22,842 nt of DNA from Candidatus Njordarchaeota archaeon. Lineage in GTDB: Archaea > Asgardarchaeota > Njordarchaeia > Njordarchaeales > Njordarchaeaceae. Shown one piece after another: positions 5,823-12,690 of the stretch. Location: contig JAHKLG010000006.1 of NCBI GenBank assembly GCA_029856625.1, forward strand, positions 1-22,842, written 5' to 3'. Below the pieces are notes generated by a model, which saw only the letters and a program-made list of their open reading frames with translations, was not told the DNA's origin and did not search any database. How positions within the stretch are numbered: position 1 is the stretch's first letter; each line of letters opens with the position of its first letter. Both the position numbers and the translations under genes were made by a program.

Positions 5823-7067
5823 ATGGTCCTTGAAATTCCTCCAATCCCTTTTATGGATGATTATGATTTGAGTGAGAAAAAAGTATTAGTACGAGTAGAT
5901 TTTAATGTGCCTATTGATCCAAAGACAGGGGTTATTCTGAATGATGCTCGGATTAAAGCGCATGCAAGAACAATAAAGGAACTAATTGATTTAAACGCAG
6001 CGGTAGTAGTTATTTCTCATCAAGGAAGGCCGGGTGGAAAAGAGTTTACCAGCTTAAAGATTCATGCGGAGAGATTATCAGAGATACTTAGCTATAATGT
6101 TAAATTTATCGATGATATCATTGGACCAGCCGCTAGAAATGAAATCAAGAAATTAAAAAACGCTGAGGTTCTCGTTTTAGAGAATACTAGATTAATATCA
6201 GAAGAAATTATTGAAGCAGCACCAGAGAAGCAAGCCCAAACATTTTTTGTTAAGAAGCTAGCTCCCTTATTTGATGCCTTTGTTTTAGATGCTTTCTCTA
6301 CGGCACATAGGAGTCAGCCTTCATTAGTAGGATTTCCAATGGTTTTGCCATCGGTTGCGGGGAGGGTATTTGAGGCAGAGATAAAAGCTCTTTCCAAGAT
6401 TATTAGCAGAGAGGAGAGACCGAAAGTATTTGTGTTAGGAGGCGCTAAAGTAGAAGATTCCCTCAAAGTAATAGAAACACTAGTGAGAAATAAAGCTGCT
6501 GATAGAATATTAACCACGGGATTATTAGCAGAGGTTTTTCTAGTAGCTAAGGGCATAAATATCGGAAAAGAGAACATTCAGTTTCTTGCTGAGAAAGGAT
6601 TAATTGGTCTGATACCAAGAGCTAGGAGACTCCTAATGATGGGAGCCCCGATTGAGACTCCATACGATGTAGCTATTGAGAAGAATGGTAAAAGAGTCGA
6701 AGTCCCCGTAACGAAAGTTAATGGTCGTATAATGGATATTGGGACAGAGACTATCAAAAGTTATATTCAATTAATGAATGACGCCAAAATTATCGTTTTA
6801 AGAGGTCCAGCTGGTGTAATTGAAAAAGGATCATTCAAGATAGGTACTATTAAACTCGCTGAAGCGGCACTGAGAACGAGCGCTTTCACAATTTTTGGAG
6901 GAGGGCATTTTACGGTCGTTGCTGATGAGTTAGATGAAAAACTTAGAAAAAAGATTGGTCATAGAAGTCTTGCAGGTGGGGCCCTCTTGCTCTTTTTAGC
7001 TGGAGAACGCTTACCAGCAATTTATGCGCTAGCTGAATCTGCCAAGAAATTTATATGGAGGAGGTGA
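5823..7067 (+). CDS. pgk: Phosphoglycerate kinase
   Basis: A full-length archaeal PGK (414 residues) catalysing the reversible transfer of phosphate between 1,3-bisphosphoglycerate and ADP in central carbon metabolism. Family signatures are VLVRVDFNVP near residues 21-30, the SHQGRPGG substrate loop near 65-72, a VLENTR segment, DAFSTAHRSQPSLVGFP near 155, FVLGGAKVEDSL near 203, and the late glycine-rich nucleotide loop FGGGHFTV near 358. GGGAG (5813-5817) stands 5 nt before the ATG. The SD of the next gene is formed by the last codons of pgk (GGAGGTGA includes the stop), so pgk and gap are coupled. Nothing looks truncated or unusual. Confidence 0.95.
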   Translation: MVLEIPPIPFMDDYDLSEKKVLVRVDFNVPIDPKTGVILNDARIKAHARTIKELIDLNAAVVVISHQGRPGGKEFTSLKIHAERLSEILSYNVKFIDDIIGPAARNEIKKLKNAEVLVLENTRLISEEIIEAAPEKQAQTFFVKKLAPLFDAFVLDAFSTAHRSQPSLVGFPMVLPSVAGRVFEAEIKALSKIISREERPKVFVLGGAKVEDSLKVIETLVRNKAADRILTTGLLAEVFLVAKGINIGKENIQFLAEKGLIGLIPRARRLLMMGAPIETPYDVAIEKNGKRVEVPVTKVNGRIMDIGTETIKSYIQLMNDAKIIVLRGPAGVIEKGSFKIGTIKLAEAALRTSAFTIFGGGHFTVVADELDEKLRKKIGHRSLAGGALLLFLAGERLPAIYALAESAKKFIWRR

Positions 7068-7074
7068 ATTAATC

Positions 7075-8106
7075 TTGGGCGTCAGAGTTGCTGTGAATGG
7101 TTATGGAACAATTGGAAAGAGAGTAGCGTATGCTATTTCTAAGCAAAATGATATGCAACTGATAGGCGTATCCAAAACGAAACCCGATTATAATGCTATA
7201 CTAGCCAATCGACAAGGTATTCCTCTATATGTTCCATCGGAAGATCATATTAAGAAGTTTGAGGAATTCGGTATCAAAGTGGCGGGAATTATAGAAGAAA
7301 TGATAAAAGAAGCGGATGTTATTGTCGATGCTACTCCTAAGGGAGTGGGTGCTAAATATAAGGTAATGTATGAGAAATTTGGAAAAAAGGCTATATTCCA
7401 GGGAGGTGAAAAAGCAGAAATCGCTGAGGTATCCTTTTCTGCTCTCTGTAATTACCGAGAAGCATTAGGCAAGAAGTATGTACGAGTAGTTTCATGCAAT
7501 ACAACTGCTCTTTGTAGGATCATTTGTGCTTTACGAAGAATTGGCAATTTAAAGAAAATACGCGCAACAATTGTAAGACGAGGAGCTGATCCTCATGAGT
7601 ATAAAAAAGGACCTATAGAAAGTCTAGTACCGGATCCAGTATCATTACCTAGTCATCATGCGTTAGACGTTAAGACGGTAATTCCGGATGTAGATATTGT
7701 TACAGCAGCTGTGGTAGTGCCTACGACTAGAATGCATTTGCATATTGTTAATGTGGAAATGACAAATAAGGTATCACGAGAGGAGCTCATTAGCATATTA
7801 AATGATACGCCACGAATTCTTTTGGTTAGATGGAATTATGGTTTCTGGAGTACTGGGAATATCGTCGAATGGGCTCGGGATATTTTAAGACCTAGATATG
7901 ACATCTACGAAGTAATTGTTTGGGAAGAATCTATAACAGTAGATAATAGAGAGGTATGGTTAATGTATGGTGTTCATCAAGAAGCTATTGTAGTACCTGA
8001 AAATGTTGATGCTATAAGAGCTATTATGAAATTAGAAGACGATCCTATTAAGAGTATTCAAAAGACTGATGCCAGTTTGGGGATACTAAAGAGGTGGTCT
8101 ATATGA
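7075..8106 (+). CDS. gap: Glyceraldehyde-3-phosphate dehydrogenase, archaeal type II phosphorylating
   Basis: A 343-residue archaeal GAPDH, which oxidises glyceraldehyde 3-phosphate with inorganic phosphate to 1,3-bisphosphoglycerate using NAD(P). The N-terminus has the Rossmann motif VAVNGYGTIGKRVA. The catalytic cysteine is Cys141 in SCNTTALCR. RRGADPHEYKKGPIESLVPD and SLPSHHALDV are typical of the archaeal enzyme. The start is TTG at 7075, chosen because GGAGGTGA ends 7 nt before it and the first residues (MGVRVAVNG) fit the family exactly. It is placed between pgk and a universal stress protein; its TGA overlaps the ATG of the latter. The order pgk-gap is common in archaea. Confidence 0.95.
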   Translation: MGVRVAVNGYGTIGKRVAYAISKQNDMQLIGVSKTKPDYNAILANRQGIPLYVPSEDHIKKFEEFGIKVAGIIEEMIKEADVIVDATPKGVGAKYKVMYEKFGKKAIFQGGEKAEIAEVSFSALCNYREALGKKYVRVVSCNTTALCRIICALRRIGNLKKIRATIVRRGADPHEYKKGPIESLVPDPVSLPSHHALDVKTVIPDVDIVTAAVVVPTTRMHLHIVNVEMTNKVSREELISILNDTPRILLVRWNYGFWSTGNIVEWARDILRPRYDIYEVIVWEESITVDNREVWLMYGVHQEAIVVPENVDAIRAIMKLEDDPIKSIQKTDASLGILKRWSI

Positions 8107-8546
8107 GTGAGGAGATCAAATATGTATCGGAAAAGAGTTATTTTGTTGCACTGTGGTTCAGAAGAATATTAGTGCCCGTGGATGGGAGTGGCGCTTCTCT
8201 GAAAGCTCTTGATCTCGCCATTGACTTTGCCAAAAGATACGGATCGAGTGTAACGGTTCTAAGCGTTGTACCAGAGAATTTTCCAAAAGAAAGGGTAGAA
8301 GAGATTTTCAGCAAGGTGAGAGAAAAAGTCATGAATCAAGGAATACAGGTCGAATATAAGATACGAAAAGTTCAGTTTCCTCAATCATCAATTGCGACCG
8401 AGATACTGAGGGAAGCTGAGGATGGGCTTTTTGACTTGATAATTATAGGAGCAAAAGGTTTATCTGGAGATGAAGAGACACCAATAGGTAGTGTCGCTGC
8501 CGCTGTAGCTGTATTAGCCACATGTTCTGTGATAATTATTAGGTAA
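8103..8546 (+). CDS. Universal stress protein (UspA-like)
   Basis: A 147-residue single-domain Usp. The nucleotide-binding fold begins with FRRILVPVDGSGASLKALDLA and ends with IIIGAKGLSGDEETPIGSVA, which carries the G-x2-G-x9-G-S pattern of the ATP-binding subclass, followed by the closing strand CSVIIIR. The frame extends back to GTG 8094, but the ATG at 8103 forms an ATGA overlap with the gap stop and has GAGGTGG (8091-8097) at proper spacing. Co-transcription with pgk-gap suggests linkage to energy status, but what it binds or regulates cannot be told from sequence. The gene is convergent with the KH gene; the two stops are 8 nt apart. Confidence 0.85.
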   Translation: MSEEIKYVSEKSYFVALWFRRILVPVDGSGASLKALDLAIDFAKRYGSSVTVLSVVPENFPKERVEEIFSKVREKVMNQGIQVEYKIRKVQFPQSSIATEILREAEDGLFDLIIIGAKGLSGDEETPIGSVAAAVAVLATCSVIIIR

Positions 8547-8554
8547 GTGCCTCG

Positions 8555-9169
8555 CTAGAATTCTTCATAAGGTTTTCGCATTTTTTCATCAAGCTTAATC
8601 ATTTTTTCTATTCTCTTTTGTTCATATAGCCAGTCAAATACGGTTGCATGGCGTGCGCCTTCAGCTAATTTTCTAATAGCTTCTTCAGCAAGACCCACTT
8701 TATCCCAAGGACCAATTATGCCCACAGTTTTTCCATAAACACAAATTTTTGTATTTGTCAGTTCTTCGATCAGGAGCCGAGCTTTTCCCTTTTCCCCTAT
8801 AATTCTTCCCCTAATACGTACTAACGCTTTCTTTGTCGAAGCATATTGGGTGAGATCAATTAACGATAATGTATAATCGTCATTTTTTAATAAGAGAGCG
8901 TTCTCTGGGGAGAAACCCCGCGCTATCGCTTTTATTACTGCACTAGCTTTTAGAAGGGCATCCGCATTTTCCTGAGGCGTGAGGATAATGACTTCTCCTG
9001 TTCTGCTATCTATTTTCAACTTAACGCCGAGTTCTTCTTCTATGCGTTTTTTTGTTTCTCCTTTTTTTCCGATAATAACTCCTATTCTTTCCTTCGGAAC
9101 TAATAATCTTGTTGAAACGAATTCTTCTTGATTCTTCTCATCCTCTTTCGACAATTCCTTTCTCCTCAT
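8555..9169 (-). CDS. KH-domain RNA-binding protein, Dim2/Pno1 (Krr1) family
   Basis: A 204-residue protein with two KH domains. The first carries RIGVIIGKKGETKKRIEEEL (about 27-46) with an intact GxxG loop (GKKG); the second has RIIGEKGKARLLIEELTN (about 122-139), also with GxxG (GEKG). This is the layout of archaeal homologues of Dim2/Pno1, a 40S assembly factor that binds the 3' end of small-subunit rRNA, so a role in 30S maturation is expected. The C-terminal region ends in a charged helix (WLYEQKRIEKMIKLDEKMRK). The ATG at 9169 overlaps the upstream gene stop as ATGA, indicating translational coupling to the roadblock-like gene. The genes I associate with this factor (eIF1A, RIO1) are not adjacent here. 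Confidence 0.85.
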   Translation of the reverse strand: MRRKELSKEDEKNQEEFVSTRLLVPKERIGVIIGKKGETKKRIEEELGVKLKIDSRTGEVIILTPQENADALLKASAVIKAIARGFSPENALLLKNDDYTLSLIDLTQYASTKKALVRIRGRIIGEKGKARLLIEELTNTKICVYGKTVGIIGPWDKVGLAEEAIRKLAEGARHATVFDWLYEQKRIEKMIKLDEKMRKPYEEF

Positions 9170-10050
9170 TTCATCATTCTATATAATTCTCTTCTGAGAT
9201 AGTTAAGAAGCTGAGTAAGTCCTCGTTTAAGTATTTCTTTGCGTTTTTCATCGATAGGAGAATTCCCATACTGGCTCAATAATGTGTAAATTCTTTTCAT
9301 TGTTTTCATTATCCAAGAATTAATAGCTTTGATGACATTATTATCAGCTAATTCGGGATGTGCTTTAATGAGTGCTTGAACATTGCTATGAATAAATTGA
9401 AATTGTCTATACGCTGAAAGCCAGTCTCCCTTAGTATCAATAGTATTTATGGCTGTGATAGTAGCATTATGGATTTGTTGATATGCGAACTTTATATCTT
9501 TAAATTTCTTTACGTTGATCTTTTTCTCCATGGGTAATTCTATTTTAACAGGCCTAATTTCCTTCTTTTTCTCTGGTGCTGCTTCAATAATTTCTTCTCG
9601 AGGCTTTATTGGAATTCTCTTTTTTAATTCTCTGAAAACGTCAATGACATTTACCATTGCTTTTAACAAATTATCCGATATCTCTTTTATTTTTTCATGA
9701 CTGGGTATGGAAGATAACAAGGAATAGCCTTCAGCAAATATTGCAATATAGAGTCTATTATCAAAGGATAGTACAAATTGTGAAAGATTTATTTCATTTA
9801 TACTTGTTTTTCTCTTAAGCAATTTGCTAAGTTTTTGACAGAAATCTTTGTTAAGATAATCAAGAGTCCTATGAAACATAGTGGTAAGAGAGGCAGCTAT
9901 GCTTAGATCTATAGAATCTACATCACCATGTGAAATGAAAACGAAACCATCGGGATTGGTTATGAGTATATTCCTTGCACCATTCTTTATGGCTTCTTCT
10001 AGGTGTCTTAGAAGAGTTTCTTTTATTCTAATTCCTTGAGGAAGGGACAA
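9166..10050 (-). CDS. Roadblock/LC7-like N-terminal domain protein
   Basis: A 294-residue protein. Residues 12-115 or so resemble a roadblock/LC7 fold: NGARNILITNPDGFVFISHG, a helix with AASLTTMFHRTLDYL, then QFVLSFDNRLYIAIFAEGYSLLSSI. A central helix and a basic, proline-containing linker (about 145-175) lead to a helical C-terminal half (KKFKDIKFAYQQIHNATITA...LLNYLRRELYRMMK). Roadblock proteins usually regulate small GTPases or form scaffolds; no GTPase is encoded nearby. The start is TTG at 10050 after GGGGAT. The gene ends in an ATGA overlap with the KH protein, hinting at a shared role in ribosome assembly, which is inference from position. The domain call is moderate. Confidence 0.6.
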   Translation of the reverse strand: MSLPQGIRIKETLLRHLEEAIKNGARNILITNPDGFVFISHGDVDSIDLSIAASLTTMFHRTLDYLNKDFCQKLSKLLKRKTSINEINLSQFVLSFDNRLYIAIFAEGYSLLSSIPSHEKIKEISDNLLKAMVNVIDVFRELKKRIPIKPREEIIEAAPEKKKEIRPVKIELPMEKKINVKKFKDIKFAYQQIHNATITAINTIDTKGDWLSAYRQFQFIHSNVQALIKAHPELADNNVIKAINSWIMKTMKRIYTLLSQYGNSPIDEKRKEILKRGLTQLLNYLRRELYRMMK

Positions 10051-10906
10051 TATAATCCCCTATTTGGTGAAGATGTTTATCCTTAATATTTTTTATTTTC
10101 GCTCATTGATCGGATTAAATTCTTACATTTAGGTTTAGTGAGGCCAGTTCTAATTAATTAAATTTAGATGGTTTTTCTTAGTTATCGATTAAAAAGAGGC
10201 AGGAGAACTTGAATCTGAATAGCCAGATAGAGCCAGCTAGATATTCAATAATGGACTTATTTCCAGAAAACTAGCAACAGGGAGTGACTTGTGAAATGAG
10301 GATTAAAATTCTAATGAGTTAATACTAGGGCAGAATTTCTGCTGATGAGTGCTCGCGACGGGTGAGGTGTGTTATGAGAAATAAGTTTTCTAAAGTATAA
10401 CCAGAATTAGAAGAGACTTTGCTGGGACGAAATGCTGAATTAAGTATGACTCCTTAAATATCATTTTCATGTGTATCTTTGAGGAATTCGTCATGTAGAT
10501 AATTGGGGAGTATATTGACAAGAAGTTTGATTAAGATTCTACTTACGAGCATTCAGTTATCTTGGCATTTGCAGTTAATAACTAAAATCTCTAATAATTT
10601 TTCTGGAGATGTGTTATCGCTTCTTATCTTTCTAGAATTTTTAAATATTCTGATTTCTTTAATGCCTTCGCTAGAAGGCGTACTATTGAGTATGCCCATA
10701 ATCGAGTTTAATTATTACAAGATTCTTTTCATTTTATCATTCTTTGTATCTTCTGAATTTACGAAATTTTTAGTAATAATTAATTGGATAACCCTTCAGC
10801 TACAAGCGTTAGGGGCGATAATTTGATATGTAATGAGATAGCACAGAGAGTATCATCCTAGATCTTGTGAAAATGGAAAGATAAATGTTGATGAAGAAAA
10901 TGGGTA
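10051..10906. other. 856-bp stretch without a convincing gene
   Basis: The interval between the roadblock-like gene and the DUF151-like gene. A plus-strand frame at 10503-10826 (107 codons, TTG start, hydrophobic composition) has no Shine-Dalgarno and looks like AT-rich chance. The minus strand contains only short frames broken by double stops. There is a 13-nt palindrome GCAGAATTTCTGC (10330-10342), directly followed by a CTGATGA and two weak box-like motifs that do not complete a C/D sRNA. It may hold decayed sequence or an unrecognised RNA. Confidence 0.4.
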
Positions 10907-11461
10907 TTATATATCGTAGAAGCCCTCATCTCTCTCTCTTTCAGATCTTGTTTCTTCCACTTGTTCTTCCACCAAATTCCTAGCTACATACATTTCCGCT
11001 CTTGCTCTTAGGCCTATGAGAATTGCATGGGAAGGAACCATTTGTAAAGTAATGGGTCTACCGAATCCCTCTGGAAGTAGATCAACCTCTGCTACATAGA
11101 CATTATAATGTGGAAGAATATCAGAGATTCTAACCCTTTTAACGTCCGCTATTTCGACAATTACTTGAGATAATGTTAAGCGAGGATCTGGTCTAGCATT
11201 TTCATCAATACCAGCTTTACGTGCTTCGAGCAATTCCCATATCTCTAAAGCGACGTTAGAAGGAATTCCCCCCATTCTAAAAATACTTCCATCCTCAAGC
11301 TTAAGCTCCAGTACGGGACGAGTCAGAGAAGAGATTATTGCTGGATTCATAAATGGAGCGGTAGGGGGCAATGTACTCAGAGGTATTGGGAAAAGCGGCC
11401 TTATCTTTATGACTCTCAGATATTTCTCGCGCTCGAATTCTTCGCCGTTATCTTTTTCCAA
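10907..11461 (-). CDS. DUF151 / bifunctional nuclease-like protein
   Basis: A soluble protein with the DUF151 (BFN) pattern: RPVLELKLEDGSIFRMGGIPSNVALEIWELLEA... broken by the conserved acidic DPRLTLSQVIVEI, then YVAEVDLL and a final MVPSHAILIGLRARAEMYVA, the counterpart of the 'RPSDAIALALR...PI.V' motif. In plants and bacteria the family has reported nuclease activity; the archaeal role is unknown. The frame extends upstream to ATG 11515 and TTG 11533, adding a hydrophobic FSHHLFIFLLIWG that looks unlike a cytosolic DUF151 start. I favour TTG 11461 because GGGGTG (11475-11470) sits 8 nt before it; a TATA-like TTTTTATAGG near 11537-11546 would make ATG 11515 leaderless, so the start remains open. 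The C-terminus is Glu/Arg-rich. Confidence 0.65.
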   Translation of the reverse strand: MEKDNGEEFEREKYLRVIKIRPLFPIPLSTLPPTAPFMNPAIISSLTRPVLELKLEDGSIFRMGGIPSNVALEIWELLEARKAGIDENARPDPRLTLSQVIVEIADVKRVRISDILPHYNVYVAEVDLLPEGFGRPITLQMVPSHAILIGLRARAEMYVARNLVEEQVEETRSERERDEGFYDI

Positions 11462-11627
11462 ATTTTCCGCACCCCATATTAGTAGGAAAATGAATAAATG
11501 ATGGGAGAAACGCATAATAGATAATGGGTTCAATCCCTATAAAAATTAGACCTTAGACGTATTTTTTCTTTTGAGAAATATATTTTTGAGTTGAGTAAAA
11601 TATAGAGTGTAGAAACTTAAGGAAGGA

Positions 11628-11637
11628 GCTTAAATAG
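11628..11637 (+). promoter_or_regulatory. TATA element for the candidate sRNA at 11658
   Basis: GCTTAAATAG at 11628-11637 resembles the other TATA elements here, and its centre is about 32 bp before a C box on the same strand, although the neighbouring protein genes are both on the opposite strand. Confidence 0.35.
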
Positions 11638-11657
11638 AGAAATGTTACTACTTCTAA

Positions 11658-11720
11658 CGTTAGGATGATGAAACCTGGCAAGAGGGTACTCTCATGCCCG
11701 CTCACAGTTAATCTGACTTC
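11658..11720 (+). ncRNA. Candidate C/D box sRNA with only C and D boxes clear
   Basis: GGATGATGA gives a perfect C box (ATGATGA, 11665-11671) and CTGA at 11713-11716 gives a D box; the 41-nt interval is almost exactly that of a standard two-guide C/D sRNA. The expected D' (near 11684) and C' (near 11694-11700, ATGCCCG) are poor. A well-placed TATA element lies upstream on the same strand. The last nucleotides run antisense into the 3' end of the COG1325 gene. No target for the D guide (CTCACAGTTAAT) can be named. Confidence 0.4.
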
Positions 11721-12163
11721 TCTCTAAACGATTTTACCTCTTGTTCTAAATCCTCTGGAGAAAAATGAAGATACCCGGGAAATTTGAAGACTAAGTGCAC
11801 GATGTCATCACCCCATCCTAATTTAATTTCACCCATATATGCTGCCTGTTTATCGAGACGTAAGTATAAAGATTTGTTAGAAGTATCGAATCTCTCTGCG
11901 ATCCAATTAGGATATAGAAAACCGCTAATACGACTCAGAATCCACTCGAAGATTCTCTCCACATCTTTTTTATTACTTATCTTTATCTCTAATCTAATGA
12001 TTCGATTACCATAATGGCCAGAAATTACTTCCCGGCTAATCTCTAATTTTACGTCTGGAGGCAGTATGTTACGTATTGCTTTAATCACTTTATTCTCATC
12101 TTCAGTAGCATGTACGTGTGCGGCGATTTTAACTGATACTGGTCGTAACTTATTTGGACCCAC
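11708..12163 (-). CDS. Archaeal RNA-binding protein, COG1325 (predicted exosome-associated)
   Basis: A 151-residue protein closely matching the archaeal COG1325/PF01877 family: VKIAAHVHATEDENKVIKAI at residues 11-30, SGHYGNRIIRLEIKI in the middle, and SLYLRLDKQAAYMGEIKLGWGDDIVHLVFK in the C-terminal half. The family is annotated as an RNA-binding protein or predicted exosome subunit because of genomic context; biochemical proof is limited. The start is GTG at 12163, with GGTGA at 12175-12171 and a 7-nt spacing. A 22-bp perfect palindrome (12194-12215) occupies the promoter position. The gene lies upstream of the DUF151-like gene on the same strand, but a 170-bp gap containing a possible sRNA separates them. 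Confidence 0.8.
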   Translation of the reverse strand: MGPNKLRPVSVKIAAHVHATEDENKVIKAIRNILPPDVKLEISREVISGHYGNRIIRLEIKISNKKDVERIFEWILSRISGFLYPNWIAERFDTSNKSLYLRLDKQAAYMGEIKLGWGDDIVHLVFKFPGYLHFSPEDLEQEVKSFREKSD

Positions 12164-12193
12164 TCAATACTCACCAATAAGCATCATAACCCT

Positions 12194-12215
12194 AAAAGAA
12201 CTAATTAGTTCTTTT
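12194..12215. promoter_or_regulatory. 22-bp perfect palindrome in the COG1325 promoter
   Basis: Positions 12194-12215 form a perfect inverted repeat with half-site AAAAGAACTAA. It lies 30 bp upstream of the GTG start of the COG1325 gene, where TATA/BRE or an operator would be expected, and also upstream of a plus-strand C box at 12229. It could be an operator for a dimeric repressor, a symmetric promoter or a hairpin; the sequence does not decide. Confidence 0.45.
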
Positions 12216-12223
12216 AATTATTT

Positions 12224-12290
12224 TAGGAATGATGAGCCCGCGAGGATCTGAAAAAATCAAAAATGTAGAAAGCTAGGCGCTGCTGACCTG
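12224..12290 (+). ncRNA. Candidate C/D box sRNA overlapping the terminator of the structured RNA
   Basis: The plus strand has C box ATGATGA (12229-12235), a 12-nt guide (12236-12247, GCCCGCGAGGAT), D' CTGA (12248-12251), an 11-nt A-rich spacer, a degenerate C' ATGTAGA (12263-12269), a 13-nt guide (12270-12282) and D CTGA (12283-12286). The first half is perfect in sequence and spacing; the second half rests on a weak C'. No convincing TATA box precedes it. It runs antisense to the 3' end of the proposed minus-strand structured RNA. Confidence 0.4.
12251..12263 (-). terminator. T-tract terminator of the structured RNA
   Basis: On the minus strand the sequence reads TTTTTGATTTTTT, two closely spaced T-runs of the kind that end archaeal transcripts, just after the last conserved-looking part of the GC-rich RNA. 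Confidence 0.45.
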
Positions 12291-12540
12291 TCTCCTAAGT
12301 TAAATATTTTTCCATACCAATTAAGATATTTCCCGAAAGCGTTTCGCTTTGGGTAGGTATTCCCAAATTTAGCTATATTCGACGAGGAATACCTACCCCT
12401 CATCGCACATGTCATCCTCTCCCATGGGCACCCATCGGCGGAGACACTCCGCCTAGGCACCCAGCTCATTGGGGCTTCGACCCGCACGCCACGGGCCACA
12501 TCGCGGGCTTGGTGGCCTCTGGGATAACCCCGTCATCGGT
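12265..12540 (-). ncRNA. GC-rich structured non-coding RNA of unknown class
   Basis: A region of about 275 bp whose right half (about 12398-12539) is strikingly GC-rich in an AT-rich genome, a classic mark of stable RNA in thermophiles. Paired elements: a 7-bp hairpin GGCGGAG/CTCCGCC with a 3-nt loop (12437-12453), a perfect 13-bp stem (12351-12363 with 12386-12398), a 6-bp hairpin AAAGCG/CGCTTT (12336-12350), a 6-bp helix GGCCAC/GTGGCC (12494-12499 with 12512-12517) interleaved with GCCCGC/GCGGGT (pseudoknot), and a long-range 7-bp pairing CTAGGCG (12273-12279) with CGCCTAG (12450-12456). Minus orientation is favoured by TATA-like sites upstream (12553-12560 and 12575-12584), a T-tract downstream and a G-U pair that would be A-C on plus. 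I could not find the helix 8 signature of SRP RNA or the conserved core of RNase P RNA. Confidence 0.6.
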
Positions 12541-12552
12541 TTTGCTGCTTAT

Positions 12553-12584
12553 TGATATACATTATTTTGGTTCTGCTTAAAACG
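12553..12584 (-). promoter_or_regulatory. Candidate promoter of the structured RNA
   Basis: Reading the minus strand, CGTTTTAAGC (12584-12575) and GTATATCA (12560-12553) are both TATA-like. The second is about 24 bp from the GGGG at 12534-12531 where the GC-rich RNA appears to begin. Confidence 0.35.
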
Positions 12585-12690
12585 TTTTTAATTTTATTTC
12601 CAGGAAATCTGGTTGTGTTATTTAGTACGATCATTAATTATACCTAGCAACATCTAGCATATTACTATTTGATGAGTGATGGGGTTAAGG

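Noticed and set aside
9169..9178. C-box-like ATGATGA on minus strand at the roadblock/KH junction
   Set aside because: It is the end of the roadblock-like coding sequence (RMMK) and lacks a D box partner.
10350..10372. Segment GCTCGCGACGGGTGAGGTGT resembling part of 16S rRNA near helix 35
   Set aside because: The similarity is short and imperfect and neighbouring 16S sequence is absent, so it is not an rRNA fragment.
10342..10395. Possible C/D sRNA beginning at CTGATGA
   Set aside because: D' would be GTGA, C' is short of consensus and no D box occurs at the expected position; no TATA box precedes it.
10503..10826. 107-codon hydrophobic plus-strand frame with TTG start
   Set aside because: No ribosome-binding site, no recognisable motif, and Leu/Ile/Phe-rich composition typical of T-rich non-coding DNA. 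Kept only as part of the gene-free stretch.
12471..12485. T-arm-like GCGGGTCGAAGCCCC on the minus strand as part of a tRNA
   Set aside because: The loop is one base too short for a T loop, and no acceptor, D or anticodon arms fit around it.
12257..12499. 80-codon minus-strand open frame (MARGVRVEAPMSW...)
   Set aside because: It lies within the GC-rich structured RNA, has no Shine-Dalgarno, and its composition follows the hairpins; it is best explained as a by-product of the RNA gene.
12265..12540. Identification of the structured RNA as SRP RNA or RNase P RNA
   Set aside because: GGTCAGCAGC near the 3' end recalls SRP helix 8, but the GGAAGG tetraloop portion is missing; the RNase P conserved core sequences are not found. 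Left as unknown class.
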